Source of the DNA: JABCZH01 sp963803775 | GTDB lineage: Bacteria > Acidobacteriota > Terriglobia > Terriglobales > Acidobacteriaceae | NCBI GenBank assembly: GCA_963803775.1 | Contig: CAWDNS010000002.1 | Location: forward strand, 248,001 to 312,000 | Length of the DNA stretch: 64,000 bases | Direction: 5' to 3' | In this document: positions 8,013 through 16,355 of the stretch, in pieces | Layout of the letters: each line of letters starts with the position of its first letter | Numbering within the stretch: position 1 is the first letter of the stretch | Position numbers and translations under genes: made by a program | Notes under the pieces: model-generated | Seen by the model: only the letters and a program-made list of their open reading frames with translations | What the model was told of the DNA's origin: nothing | The model's database searches: none

Positions 8013-9140
8013 ATGCGTATTATTCCCTCGGTTCGTTCTCTGTTGTTTGCAGTTGTAGTGTTTTCACTTGGAATGCTCACACTGCCAGCGCCGGCGTTGG
8101 CGCAAATTGGAATATCGGTCAGCATTGGTCCGCCAGTTCTGCCGGTGTACGAACAACCGCCCTGCCCTGGCGATGGCTATCTCTGGACCCCCGGATACTG
8201 GGCCTATGCAGATGACTACTACTGGGTGCCGGGAACATGGGTGTTGGCGCCGGAAGTTGGCTTCCTCTGGACACCACCGTGGTGGGGCTGGGGCGGCGGT
8301 GGATTTCTCTTCCATGCCGGCTACTGGGGACCGCACATCGGCTTCTATGGCGGGATCTCTTACGGATTTGGCTACTTCGGCGTTGGCTTTGAAGGTGGAC
8401 GTTGGGACAATGGTCACTTCTTCTACAACCGTTCGGTCACGAACGTGAACGTAACCAATATTCACAACGTTTACAACACCACGGTTGTTCACAACACCAC
8501 AGTCAGCCGAGTCAGCTACAACGGCGGCAACGGTGGCACCACAGCACGTCCTACGCCCGAAGAAGAAAGGGCCGCGAGCGAAAGACACGTTCCACCGGTA
8601 GCGGCTCAGACTCAACATGAAGAAGCTGCCCGCAATGATCCCCAGCAAAGGGCGTCGGTGAACCATGGCAGACCGGGAGTTGCAGCCACGGCGAGACCTG
8701 GAGAGTTTAAGGGCGCCGGCGCTGTACCGGCGAGAGAGGCAGGAGCGGCCGAAGGCAATCGCGGCGAAGCTGAACAGCGTGGCAATGAGGCTCGTCCGGA
8801 GAACAATGCTCCCCGCCCGACTCCGAACGACGCGAGAGACCTGCAACCGCACGAACGTCCTGCCGCCCCAAACACTGGGAACGCGAAGTTGGACAAGAAA
8901 TATCAACAGCAGCAGGACAAATTGGCCGCGCAGCAAGAAAAAGAACACCAGAAACTGGCGGCGCAACAGGAAAAGGATCACCAGAACGCGGTCAAACAAA
9001 ATGCAAATGAAGCCCGAAGGCAACAGATAGAACAACAGCACCAGCAACAGACGCAGCGAATGGAAGAAAGGCACACCCAGCAGCAGCGGCAGTTGCAGGA
9101 GAGGCAGCAGCCGCGCTCTGGCGGCGGCCGGCCGAAATAG
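8013..9140 (+). CDS. YXWGXW-repeat secreted protein (copy 1)
   Basis: 375 residues. A signal peptide (to about residue 31, ALA/Q) is followed by the aromatic repeat region: GYLWTPGYWAY, YYWVPGTWV, FLWTPPWWGWGGG and HAGYWGPHIGFYGG. A Gly/Asn-rich beta segment (NRSVTNVNVTNIHNVYN) and a long Gln/Glu/Lys-rich C-terminal region, probably coiled coil, complete it. The YXWGXW family is abundant in Acidobacteria and presumed extracytoplasmic or outer-membrane associated; function unknown. The C-terminal region differs from the Ala-Glu-Asn-Lys repeats of the two paralogues at 11065 and 12691. Confidence 0.88.
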   Translation: MRIIPSVRSLLFAVVVFSLGMLTLPAPALAQIGISVSIGPPVLPVYEQPPCPGDGYLWTPGYWAYADDYYWVPGTWVLAPEVGFLWTPPWWGWGGGGFLFHAGYWGPHIGFYGGISYGFGYFGVGFEGGRWDNGHFFYNRSVTNVNVTNIHNVYNTTVVHNTTVSRVSYNGGNGGTTARPTPEEERAASERHVPPVAAQTQHEEAARNDPQQRASVNHGRPGVAATARPGEFKGAGAVPAREAGAAEGNRGEAEQRGNEARPENNAPRPTPNDARDLQPHERPAAPNTGNAKLDKKYQQQQDKLAAQQEKEHQKLAAQQEKDHQNAVKQNANEARRQQIEQQHQQQTQRMEERHTQQQRQLQERQQPRSGGGRPK

Positions 9141-9163
9141 TAAGGCTACGATGCCCGGCGATA

Positions 9164-9196
9164 ACGCAACTCCAGCTTGTACGGCTGGAGTTGCGT
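9164..9196. terminator. Strong hairpin between convergent genes
   Basis: 13-bp perfect stem (ACGCAACTCCAGC and its complement) with a 7-base loop, 24 bases after the stop codon of the gene at 8013. There is no T-run, but its position between convergent genes suits a bidirectional terminator. Confidence 0.7.
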
Positions 9197-9329
9197 GCCG
9201 GTTCGATGAGGTAAGCAATATCCTACTAATAGGGATTGCCTGCGCGGGCTGAAGCGCACGTCGGGCGCACTACCGCGCATGCCCGGGATCTATTCCGCAA
9301 ACTCGAACTCCACCCCTTGACGCAATGGG

Positions 9330-10652
9330 TCACAGTGCTGGACTGCCCGCCATCGTCTGCGGCGGCGTCATCGACTTCAACTGGTCGAGCGCAGTCAGCA
9401 CTCCTTGCCAGCGAGCTGGATCTTTTTTCGTGTCGATCGGCATGGAGAGGTCCGAGTAAAACTGCAACAGGTTGTCGCGCAGCTCGGGCGATGTCTGATT
9501 AAACTTCCGCTTGGATAGCTGATCCAGCAACTGCGCATAAGTGTCGTCGGCCAGCGAGTATTCCGCTGCCGCAGTCACACCGCCGTCATCGAGATCGCAG
9601 TTGGGCAACACCAGCGTGTCGGCGCGCACCTGTTGGAGAAAAAACCGGTATTGGTCGACTGTAGTATTGATGCTCTTGATATAAAGGTCTTCGGTTTGTG
9701 GAGTCGGATTATTAAACTCCAGCTTTCTGAAGGGACCAATCTTCGGAAGAAATCGCAGCAGTGTCGATAAAATGCGCGTACCAACACCAGGCTTCACATA
9801 GTCCTTCCCCCACTCCCTTTCGTAATCCGAGCGCGAAAGACGATACAAGAACTTCCGTTTCGCGAAGTCTGGAGTTTCTTGCATCAGTTCTTTCTTGTGG
9901 ACTTGCAAGGCAACTTGCGTCATTTGCGGGATCAGACGGCTGACTGCCCAACGATACGAACCCACCGCCAGATCCTCATGGGTGAGCACGTCTTTCAGTT
10001 CCACTCCGTACACCACAGGAAACACCCGCTCCAACAGTGGTTTGGAGACTTGGAATCCAATGAAATCGTGATACTGCTGCGAGGCGTAACGGTTCTTTGC
10101 CACTTGCACGGTATCGAATCCAAACTCGGTTTTCAGATGCGCGGTCTTATCCTGGGCATAGCGGACCGACTTGCCAAACTTCGCGCGCAACTTCGGATAC
10201 TCAATGGCGACTGATTGATTGACTGCAGGATGCCCCGCGATATCCGACGCATAGTGCGACAGCGCCCCCAGTGCGAAGGCATACTCATCAACGTCCTGGC
10301 TCTCGATCAACAACTCGTGAACAAAATCCCCGCTACGAACGTAGTGAACAAGGTTGCTAAACTCCTTCGACCCAAACGGATAATATCCCAGGTCCTGGAT
10401 TACGGCGCCGCCGTAGGCGTAGGCATGGGCTTCGCGGATCTGATCGGGGGTAAGTCCGGGGAAGCGCTTAAGCAGTAGGGGCTGGATGTCGTCAGTCCAG
10501 AGCAGATCGACGATTTCTTCGTGGGTCAGTACGGAGTACGCGGAGAGATTGCCGCCGCATAGCAGAAGGGTGAGAAGAAGCGCCGCCGCGCGGACGGAAA
10601 ACAGGCGCCAAGTTTTGGCGATGACGCCTGGCAATGTCGCCGCGCGGGACAT
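9330..10652 (-). CDS. Secreted zinc-dependent phospholipase C-like protein
   Basis: 440 residues from the ATG at 10650-10652. A hydrophobic segment near residues 13-35 is a signal peptide or anchor. The domain that follows has LTHEEIVDLLW, AYAYGGAVIQDLGYYPFG, GALSHYASDIAGHPAVN and the H/D-rich spacing of the Zn_dep_PLPC family (bacterial phospholipase C / S1-P1 nuclease-like fold). Substrate cannot be told. A DUF3309 gene ends three bases upstream, so the two are probably co-transcribed. Confidence 0.8.
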   Translation of the reverse strand: MSRAATLPGVIAKTWRLFSVRAAALLLTLLLCGGNLSAYSVLTHEEIVDLLWTDDIQPLLLKRFPGLTPDQIREAHAYAYGGAVIQDLGYYPFGSKEFSNLVHYVRSGDFVHELLIESQDVDEYAFALGALSHYASDIAGHPAVNQSVAIEYPKLRAKFGKSVRYAQDKTAHLKTEFGFDTVQVAKNRYASQQYHDFIGFQVSKPLLERVFPVVYGVELKDVLTHEDLAVGSYRWAVSRLIPQMTQVALQVHKKELMQETPDFAKRKFLYRLSRSDYEREWGKDYVKPGVGTRILSTLLRFLPKIGPFRKLEFNNPTPQTEDLYIKSINTTVDQYRFFLQQVRADTLVLPNCDLDDGGVTAAAEYSLADDTYAQLLDQLSKRKFNQTSPELRDNLLQFYSDLSMPIDTKKDPARWQGVLTALDQLKSMTPPQTMAGSPAL

Positions 10653-10654
10653 GG

Positions 10655-10810
10655 TCAAATCCGACCAAGAACCAGGAGAACGACAACGATGAGGAGGACG
10701 AGTCCGAGACCTCCGGTTGGGGCATAGCCCCAGTCGCGGCTATGCGACCAGCGCGGTAGCGCGCCGAAGAGGGCCAGGACCAAGAGCACGATCAATATAG
10801 TTCCAAGCAT
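10655..10810 (-). CDS. DUF3309 family small membrane protein (copy 2)
   Basis: 51 residues with the core GALPRWSHSRDWGYAPTGG flanked by two hydrophobic helices. It starts at an ATG preceded by AAAGGAGCAACAC. Its stop codon lies just before the phospholipase-like gene. A 16-bp TGGTCA-type site is 170 bases upstream. Confidence 0.9.
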   Translation of the reverse strand: MLGTILIVLLVLALFGALPRWSHSRDWGYAPTGGLGLVLLIVVVLLVLGRI

Positions 10811-10979
10811 GTGTTGCTCCTTTTCTCATGTAGCGAGACGGCGATGAAAGTCACGCCCCATAGGCAGGGCTTTGATGCGGTCTTATTCCGGTGCGGTTGT
10901 TCCTGGCCACTAAGTTGGCATCGGAGGGTGTTATGGGGAAAGGCCAGCTTTAGTTATAGGTGTTCGAGCGATTTTTGGA

Positions 10980-10995
10980 TGGTCAAAACTGCTCA
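10980..10995. promoter_or_regulatory. 16-bp TGGTCA-N4-TGCTCA site
   Basis: TGGTCA-AAAC-TGCTCA between the DUF3309 gene and the terminator of the YXWGXW gene at 11065. It belongs to a set of at least eleven such intergenic sites in this window. Confidence 0.45.
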
Positions 10996-11011
10996 TGTGG
11001 AGAAAGAAAAT

Positions 11012-11037
11012 GGCGCGAGCCCTGGTGGGTCCGCGCC
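11012..11037 (-). terminator. Terminator of YXWGXW gene copy 2
   Basis: Stem based on GGCGCG/CGCGCC with one internal mismatch. On the minus strand ATTTTCTTTC follows. The sequence resembles the terminator of copy 3 (12609-12633), so it was duplicated with the gene. Confidence 0.75.
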
Positions 11038-11064
11038 AGTGAATTGACTGTTACAGCCAATTCC

Positions 11065-12360
11065 TTACTTGCGGGGGTGTTCTTCTTCGGCCGGGGCTTC
11101 TTTCGCCGCCGGATGAGGTGCAGGTTGCGCATGAGCTACGGTCGCCGGTCGGGGAGCAGGCTGGGCGTGAGCTGCCGTCTCCGGACGGGGAGCAGGCTTT
11201 GCGTGAGCCGCAGTTGTCGGGCGAGCGGCCGGCTGGACATGAGCTGCCGACGGCTTGGACTCAGTGGCCGGACGGGGTACGTTTGAGCGCGCAGCTGGAG
11301 TGCTGTGCGCTGTCTCAGGGCGAGGGGCCGGCTTCGCGCGGGCCGTAGGCTCTTTAGGCGCAGAAGCAGCCTTCGGCTTTGCAGTCTTATTCTCATTCAC
11401 ACGAGCTGCAGCAGCTTTATTTTCCGTGGCCTTGTTCTCGGCTGCTTTGTTCTCCGCGGCTTTGTTTTCGGTCGCCTTGTTCTCCGCTGCCTTATTCTCT
11501 GCAGCTTTATTTTCGGTCGCCTTATTCTCTGCTTCCTTATTCTCAGCAGCTTTGTTTTCGGTGGCCTTGCTCTCGGCTTCCTTATTCTCAGCAGCTTTAT
11601 TTTCGGTCGCCTTGTTCTCAGCTTCCTTATTCTCAGCTTTATTCTCGGCTCCAGCTTCTTTGGCTTCGACCACGCCCTTGCCGGTAAACTCGCCCGGTTT
11701 AGCGGTTGCAGCGATGGCCGGCTTGCCATGGTTCACCGATGCCAGTAGTTCGTGGTTGGAACTGGCAGCCTTTACGTGCTCGGTTTGGGCCGCAGTTGGC
11801 GGGGTGTGGCGCTCTCTTGCCGCGGTTTCTTCTTCGGCGGTCGGACGGGATTCAATCCCGCCAGTGCCGCCGTTGTAGCTGACGTGGTTGTTCGTGGTGT
11901 TGTTGATGACAGTTTCGTTGTAGACATTGGTGATGTGCGTCTCGCCAATGTTATTCACTGAACGGTTGTAGGCGAAGGCTCCGTTGTTCCAACGTCCACC
12001 TTCATAACCGACACCCCCGTAACCGTAGCCGTAATTGACGCCGCCGTAGAAGCCGACACTCGCACCCCAGTAGCCACCATTCCAAGCGAAGGCGCTACCA
12101 CCCCAACCCCAATAGCCGGGGGTCCAGAGCAAGCCAACTGCGGGAGGCTGTGCCCATGTGCCCGGCACCCAGAAGTAGCCTTCGCCGCCGTAACCCCAGT
12201 AGCCGGGGGTCCATAAAAAGCCGGCGGCGGGAACCACAGGTTGCTCGTAAACAGGCAGCCCGGGTGGAGCAAGCTGGACAGACACCGCGAACTGGGCGAA
12301 CGAGATGGCCGGTATGGCCAGGATTAGAAGTGTTAGAAACAGGAAACGGAGATTACGCAT
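11065..12360 (-). CDS. YXWGXW-repeat secreted protein with ENKAA repeats (copy 2)
   Basis: 431 residues. Signal peptide ending at ISFA/Q, then the aromatic domain (GFLWTPGYWGY, YFWVPGTWA, LLWTPGYWGWGG, NGGYWGASVGFYGG) and the Asn-rich beta segment. The middle holds about seventeen pentapeptides of the type (A/E/T)AENK, and the C-terminus is Pro/Ala/His-rich (AHAQPAPRP-like). The Lys/Glu alternation suggests a rigid helical or disordered spacer. It shares its leader and terminator with copy 3, so gene and flanks were duplicated together. Confidence 0.88.
   Translation of the reverse strand: MRNLRFLFLTLLILAIPAISFAQFAVSVQLAPPGLPVYEQPVVPAAGFLWTPGYWGYGGEGYFWVPGTWAQPPAVGLLWTPGYWGWGGSAFAWNGGYWGASVGFYGGVNYGYGYGGVGYEGGRWNNGAFAYNRSVNNIGETHITNVYNETVINNTTNNHVSYNGGTGGIESRPTAEEETAARERHTPPTAAQTEHVKAASSNHELLASVNHGKPAIAATAKPGEFTGKGVVEAKEAGAENKAENKEAENKATENKAAENKEAESKATENKAAENKEAENKATENKAAENKAAENKATENKAAENKAAENKATENKAAAARVNENKTAKPKAASAPKEPTARAKPAPRPETAHSTPAARSNVPRPATESKPSAAHVQPAARPTTAAHAKPAPRPETAAHAQPAPRPATVAHAQPAPHPAAKEAPAEEEHPRK
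11410..11655 (-). repeat. In-frame 15-bp tandem repeats coding for ENKAA units
   Basis: Imperfect 15-bp units (variants of TTTGTTCTCGGCTGC on the plus strand) encode the pentapeptide array of the YXWGXW protein. Such arrays expand and contract by slippage, so copy number may vary between strains. A shorter version lies at about 12950-13050 in copy 3. Confidence 0.85.
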
Positions 12361-12371
12361 TTTGAATCACC

Positions 12372-12438
12372 TTGCCCGATCATCCTTCGATTGCCCGGTT
12401 ATACTTTGCGGCTGCGGGCTGCGCGGATTGAAAGGCGG
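12372..12438 (-). promoter_or_regulatory. Conserved leader element, copy 2 of 3
   Basis: Reverse complement of the element upstream of the genes at 8013 and 12691. It begins 11 bases before the ATG at 12360, so it lies in the untranslated leader or over the promoter. The rest of the 12439-12608 interval holds no gene I can see, apart from a weak TGGTCA-type site at 12493-12508. Confidence 0.6.
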
Positions 12439-12608
12439 CGCGTCCTATACCAGGATTCCACTGCTAGGATTTCATGGATCGATTGCTGAGTCTGAGCACA
12501 ATGGCTCACTTTTGGGGAAATGGCCGGATTTGGGAATGCTTCAATCGTGGAAATTGTTCTCATTCGCAAAGACACAAAATGAGTGGAACACCCGGCGAGA
12601 AAGAAAAT

Positions 12609-12633
12609 GGCGCGAGCCGTAATGGCTCGCGCC
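12609..12633 (-). terminator. Terminator of YXWGXW gene copy 3
   Basis: Perfect 10-bp stem GGCGCGAGCC with a 5-base loop, followed on the minus strand by ATTTTCTTTC. Confidence 0.92.
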
Positions 12634-12690
12634 GGTTAAATGGTTTCTTTACGCCTCGACGGATTGCCGCAACGGGTTGCCGTCAATTCG

Positions 12691-13770
12691 CTACTGATGT
12701 GGATGTTCCTCCGCCGGGTTTTCTTTCTTTGGCTGCGGTGCAGCCGACGAACGAGAAGCAGATGGCTTGGGAGTGTTCGGCGGCCGAGCTTCAGTCCGAG
12801 GAGCGGCTGCCTGGGGTCGAGGAGCTGGCTGCGCATGAGCATCAGCTGCCGCTTTAGCAGCGCTCCCGGGACGAGCGGCGGGTGGCTTGGGAGCCGCCGG
12901 CTCTTTAGAAGCGGCCATCGGCTTTGCTGGCGCAGCTTTATTTGCCATAGGTTTGTTCTCCGCAGCCTTGTTCTCAGCGGCTTTGTTTTCTGCGGACTTG
13001 TTCTCTGCGGCTTTATTCTCAGCGGCTTTATTCTCAGCGGCTTTGTTTTCGACAGCAGCCGCCTTGGCTGCAACCACACCCTTGCCGGTAAACTCTCCCG
13101 GCTTGGAGGTAGCGGCGATTGCCGGCTTGCCGTGGTTCACTGACGCCAGTAATGCATGGTTCGTGCTGGCGGCCTTTACGTGCTCGGTCTGCATTTGCGT
13201 GGGCGGCGTGTGTTGCTCGTGTGCTGCCGCTTCTTCCTCCTGGGTGGGACGAGCGCTGATTCCACCAGTACCGCCGTTGTAGCTAACAGTGTTGACGGTG
13301 GTGGTGGTGTTGACGACGACGGTCTTGGTATAGACGTTGGTAATGGTGGTATTGCTGATGTTCGTTACCGAGCGGTTGTAGGCGAAGACTCCGTTGTTCC
13401 AATATCCGCCTTCATAGCCGACACCACCATAGCCGAAGCCGTAGTTAACGCCACCGTAGAAGCCGATATGCGATCCCCAATACCCGGCATTCCATCCGAA
13501 AGCGCCGCCGCTCCAACCCCAGTAGCCGGGCGTCCATAGCAAGCCAACAGCGGGAGGCTGCACCCAGGTGCCGGGCACCCAGAAGTATCCTTCCGGGCCA
13601 TAGGCCCAGTAGCCGGGGGTCCACAAATAACCCGGAGCCGGCACTGCGGGTTGCACGTAGACAGGCAATCCAGGGGGAGCGATTTGAACCGACACGACGA
13701 ACTGCGCGTGGGAAATGGCCGGTATAGCCAACACTAGAAGTGATAGAAGCAGCAAGCGGAGGTTATGCAT
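12691..13770 (-). CDS. YXWGXW-repeat secreted protein with ENKAA repeats (copy 3)
   Basis: 359 residues from the ATG at 13768-13770. The same frame stays open to 14577, but that part has no signal peptide and reads like non-coding sequence. Signal peptide ending ISHA/Q; aromatic repeats GYLWTPGYWAY, YFWVPGTWV, LLWTPGYWGWSGG and NAGYWGSHIGFYGG; a Thr/Asn/Val-rich beta stretch; seven to eight ENKAA units; Pro/Ala-rich end. It is closest to copy 2 along its whole length and most likely arose with it by tandem duplication. Confidence 0.88.
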   Translation of the reverse strand: MHNLRLLLLSLLVLAIPAISHAQFVVSVQIAPPGLPVYVQPAVPAPGYLWTPGYWAYGPEGYFWVPGTWVQPPAVGLLWTPGYWGWSGGAFGWNAGYWGSHIGFYGGVNYGFGYGGVGYEGGYWNNGVFAYNRSVTNISNTTITNVYTKTVVVNTTTTVNTVSYNGGTGGISARPTQEEEAAAHEQHTPPTQMQTEHVKAASTNHALLASVNHGKPAIAATSKPGEFTGKGVVAAKAAAVENKAAENKAAENKAAENKSAENKAAENKAAENKPMANKAAPAKPMAASKEPAAPKPPAARPGSAAKAAADAHAQPAPRPQAAAPRTEARPPNTPKPSASRSSAAPQPKKENPAEEHPHQ

Positions 13771-13781
13771 ACGTGAATCTC

Positions 13782-13848
13782 CTTGCCATGTCATCCTTCG
13801 ATTGCCCGGTTGTGCATTGCTGCTGCGGGCTCCGCGGATTGAGAGGCG
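13782..13848 (-). promoter_or_regulatory. Conserved leader element, copy 3 of 3
   Basis: Third copy of the leader shared by the YXWGXW genes, 11 bases from the ATG at 13770. It keeps ACCGGGCAA and CGAAGGATGA. Confidence 0.6.
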
Positions 13849-14092
13849 ACGCGTCCTGTAACTTCGGAGTCTACTATCAGGATTCCGTGGATCGATTGTC
13901 AAGTCCTGGACAGTCGCTCCGGCGCACAACCTAGTAAGGGATGCGTTGAAGAACACAGATGGGAGCGACAATAGATGCGACGGCATGACACTGAGGTCAT
14001 GCCCCGCCCGCTTTGTGCCGCCGGGGCCGGGAGCGTCCCCACCCTGTCGTAGGCTGCGCGACGAGGATGGGGGGCCGCAAACAAGAGTCAAA
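13849..14092. other. Intergenic stretch without a supported gene
   Basis: Lies between the leader of YXWGXW copy 3 and the terminator of the next minus-strand gene. Contains GC-rich patches with partial self-complementarity (about 14000-14070). I see no coding region with conserved features. Confidence 0.4.
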
Positions 14093-14116
14093 GGGGCGGA
14101 CAAGAGTGTCCGCCCC
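14093..14116 (-). terminator. Terminator of the gene at 14132
   Basis: Perfect 9-bp stem GGGGCGGAC/GTCCGCCCC with a 6-base loop, 16 bases past the stop codon. TTTGACTCTTGTTT follows on the minus strand. Confidence 0.85.
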
Positions 14117-14131
14117 ACACGTGCGGTGCGG

Positions 14132-14650
14132 CTAAAGCGTGAAGCTGAGTGCAAGGTTAACGCCCGGATACACTGGGTTGCACAGGTAATACACGCCGCC
14201 AATGTCAACCACGAAGACGTCTTGAGTGTAGAGCCAGTTGGATGGCCATACGCCGACGAATCCAAAAGAATAGCCGCCGTATTGGAAGCGGTGGTTTCTG
14301 TAATCCGCCTGGCTGACACGGAAGGTGTGTTCGCGTCCGAAGTTGGCGCGGAATTTGTCATCGGGAATACGGCCGTGCTGTGACTGCTGGCCCGACTTAG
14401 CCTGCTGTTCGTGTTGCTGCGTGGTTTTTTCTTCCTGCTTGGTGTTCTTTTCTTGCTCCGCGGTCTTCTCTTCTGGCTTTGCGGGTCTGGCTTCCTGCGA
14501 CTTTTTCTCTTCCGCTTTGGCGGGCTTGTCTTTCTGCTCCTGCTGGTCCTTCTGCTCTTCGTGTTGCTCCTGGGCATAGAGTGGAGCGGCAGCCGTTGCG
14601 AGCAGCAAAGATAGAGCCGCGGTGCTGATGATTCCTGCTACTAGTTTCAT
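14132..14650 (-). CDS. Periplasmic Glu/Gln/Lys-rich protein of unknown function
   Basis: 172 residues from the ATG at 14648-14650. A signal peptide (to about 27, LYAQ) is followed by about 65 residues almost wholly of Glu, Gln, Lys and Ala, probably a coiled coil or disordered spacer. A compact C-terminal domain begins GRIPDDKFRANFGREHTFRV and ends with aromatic strands (FVGVWPSNWLY, FVVDIGGVYYLCNPVYPG). The domain loosely recalls RcnB-like periplasmic modules but lacks their exact pattern, so I leave the function open. Confidence 0.7.
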   Translation of the reverse strand: MKLVAGIISTAALSLLLATAAAPLYAQEQHEEQKDQQEQKDKPAKAEEKKSQEARPAKPEEKTAEQEKNTKQEEKTTQQHEQQAKSGQQSQHGRIPDDKFRANFGREHTFRVSQADYRNHRFQYGGYSFGFVGVWPSNWLYTQDVFVVDIGGVYYLCNPVYPGVNLALSFTL

Positions 14651-14726
14651 GAGTGTTGCCTCCATTATCGAAATCGTTAAGTGCGTTTGCTTTACTGCAA
14701 GCTTTCCGTGGTCGATTGCCGGGTCG

Positions 14727-14921
14727 TCATCCCTTGCCGATACGGATATTGCTGACGTTGTGAAATAACCCAAATACGTTCAGCAGCCACAAAACGACGG
14801 CAATGACTACGACCCCATTCAGAATTGACTTGATGGTTCCCTGCATTGGAATGAAGCGATTGACCAACCAGAGCAGGACACCCACCACGATGAGAACTTC
14901 CAGGAGTTGAATTAAAGGCAT
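14727..14921 (-). CDS. Thivi_2564 family small membrane protein
   Basis: 64 residues: two hydrophobic helices joined by NRFIPMQGTIKSILN, matching the Thivi_2564 family (VLIVVGVLLWLVNRFIPM, then NGVVVIAVVLWLLNVFGLF). The first ATG consistent with the family is at 14919-14921; the longer upstream frame is not conserved. Function unknown. It is another member of the small membrane-protein set scattered over this region. Confidence 0.88.
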   Translation of the reverse strand: MPLIQLLEVLIVVGVLLWLVNRFIPMQGTIKSILNGVVVIAVVLWLLNVFGLFHNVSNIRIGKG

Positions 14922-15208
14922 GATGCTTGACCTTTCTTGGTCGCGGGCTAACCCCTCCCATCCGCCTGGAGGTGTTGCCCTAATTTTGATGTTCGGAGCT
15001 TTAGGGTCGCGAATCGTGTTCGCCGGAGATAACGCGGCAAACACGCGGATGATGGAGAATCAAGCATGACAGGTGCGGACTATGGTGTCTGAGCAAGATA
15101 GCTCACAAGTGAGGATCCGGGCTGATCTGTGGGGATAGATAAGGATCACGCCACAGCCGCCGCAGGAGGGTCTTTCGTCTGCCTGGAAAGACTTGCGGTT
15201 CTCGGTTT

Positions 15209-15358
15209 TCAATTCTTTGTTCTCAGTTTTTGGATGTCGAATTCGCCTCCACAATCGAAGCACACGCGGTAGCTGCGGTGCTTGATGGTGAACACACGAC
15301 TGCGGTGACGGTGCCGGCAGCCAAAAATAAGTTGGAAGATCCAAAGCAGCGGGTTCAT
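15209..15358 (-). CDS. Small Cys-containing protein (MNPLLWIFQ family)
   Basis: 49 residues: MNPLLWIFQLIFGCRHRH, then SRVFTIKHRSYRVCFDCGGEFD. The CFDCGxEFD pair with an upstream CRH suggests a single zinc-binding site. The ATG overlaps the stop codon of the GH130 gene by four bases (ATGA), so the two are translationally coupled. Not recognised beyond being a recurrent micro-protein of Acidobacteria. Confidence 0.72.
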   Translation of the reverse strand: MNPLLWIFQLIFGCRHRHRSRVFTIKHRSYRVCFDCGGEFDIQKLRTKN

Positions 15359-16353
15359 CGGTTCGGATCTCGCCGGCGCTCGCAACTTCCATTTGTATCC
15401 AGCCAGGTTAATAGAGAACGAACGCTGGCCCGGGCCAGGGCGATGGAGCAATCAGCCGCTCCGTAGTAGAGATTGATGGTGTCGCCGTCGGGGTCCATGG
15501 TGTATCCGCAGGGGAAGACGACATCGTCAACGTCACCGTGGCGCTCGTACTCCGCCTCCGGCCCGAAGATCCACGAATCGCCGCGCAGCAGGCAGTGTGC
15601 CGGATTCTCAAGATCGAAAAGGGCCAAGCCCAGGCGATACAGACAGCCCGAAGGGGTGTGCCGCACTCCGTGGTAAAACACCAGCCAGCCACGGGAAGTC
15701 TCGATGGGCGGCGGTGACAAACCGATTTTGTTGGCGTCCCACCAGGCGCCACGGCGGGCTTCAAGCATGAGCCGGTGGCGGCCCCAATAACGCAGGTCGG
15801 GCGAGTAGGAAATCCACATGTGCGATCCGAGCGTGGTCATGGGGCGGTGAATGAGCGCCCAGCAGCCGTCAATTCGGCGCGGCAGTAGCGCGGAGTCTTT
15901 GTCGTCGGGCGGCATAATGACGCCGTAACGCTCGAAGGTGCGGAAGTCTTTGGTCAGAGCCAGAGAGACTCCGGGGCCGCCGCGCGAATACGAAGTATAA
16001 GTGACGACGTACTGCTGTAGTTCAGGCACGAAAGTGATGCGCGGATCCTCGATGCCCCAGATTTCCTCGGGATACTCATGAGGGCTAGGTATCAATGTCG
16101 GCTCGCGATCAATCTCCCAACCGTCTACACCATTGTTGGAGCGGGCGGCGCACAGGTGCGACAAGCCACGGCGATCTTCCACGCGGCAAAGCAACAGAGT
16201 TGTTCCATCCGCAAGTCGTGTGGCTCCTGCATTGAAGACGCTATTAATGGAGTATGGCCAATCTTTGGCGGTGAGGATGGGATTGGCTGGGTCACGAAGA
16301 AGCAGTGACTCGTAGCTGGTACTAGAAGGCTTGATGAGTGTGGTTTCGTGCAT
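15355..16353 (-). CDS. GH130-family glycoside phosphorylase/hydrolase
   Basis: 332 residues forming a five-bladed beta-propeller typical of GH130 (beta-mannoside phosphorylases and hydrolases). Visible: NPILTAKDWPYSINSVFNAG, CRVEDRRGLSHL, the catalytic-acid loop WGIEDPRITFV, KDSALLPRRIDGCWALIHRP and WWDANKIGLSPPP. It starts two bases after the stop codon of the GT4 gene, so the pair is an operon. Whether it cleaves by phosphorolysis or hydrolysis cannot be read with certainty. The context with a GT4 gene suggests turnover or editing of a mannan-like glycan. Confidence 0.85.
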   Translation of the reverse strand: MHETTLIKPSSTSYESLLLRDPANPILTAKDWPYSINSVFNAGATRLADGTTLLLCRVEDRRGLSHLCAARSNNGVDGWEIDREPTLIPSPHEYPEEIWGIEDPRITFVPELQQYVVTYTSYSRGGPGVSLALTKDFRTFERYGVIMPPDDKDSALLPRRIDGCWALIHRPMTTLGSHMWISYSPDLRYWGRHRLMLEARRGAWWDANKIGLSPPPIETSRGWLVFYHGVRHTPSGCLYRLGLALFDLENPAHCLLRGDSWIFGPEAEYERHGDVDDVVFPCGYTMDPDGDTINLYYGAADCSIALARASVRSLLTWLDTNGSCERRRDPNR

Positions 16354-16355
16354 AG

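Noticed and set aside
8064..9218. 384-codon minus-strand frame antisense to the YXWGXW gene
   Set aside because: Shadow frame created by the biased composition of the real gene, which has a signal peptide and family repeats.
11410..11655. CRISPR or satellite DNA
   Set aside because: 15-bp units in frame with a protein, no spacers.
11255..11878. Phe/Ala/Leu-rich plus-strand frame resembling a membrane protein
   Set aside because: It is the antisense reading of the ENKAA repeats.
13771..14577. N-terminal extension of the YXWGXW copy 3 frame
   Set aside because: It would place the signal peptide in the middle and crosses the conserved leader and another gene's terminator.
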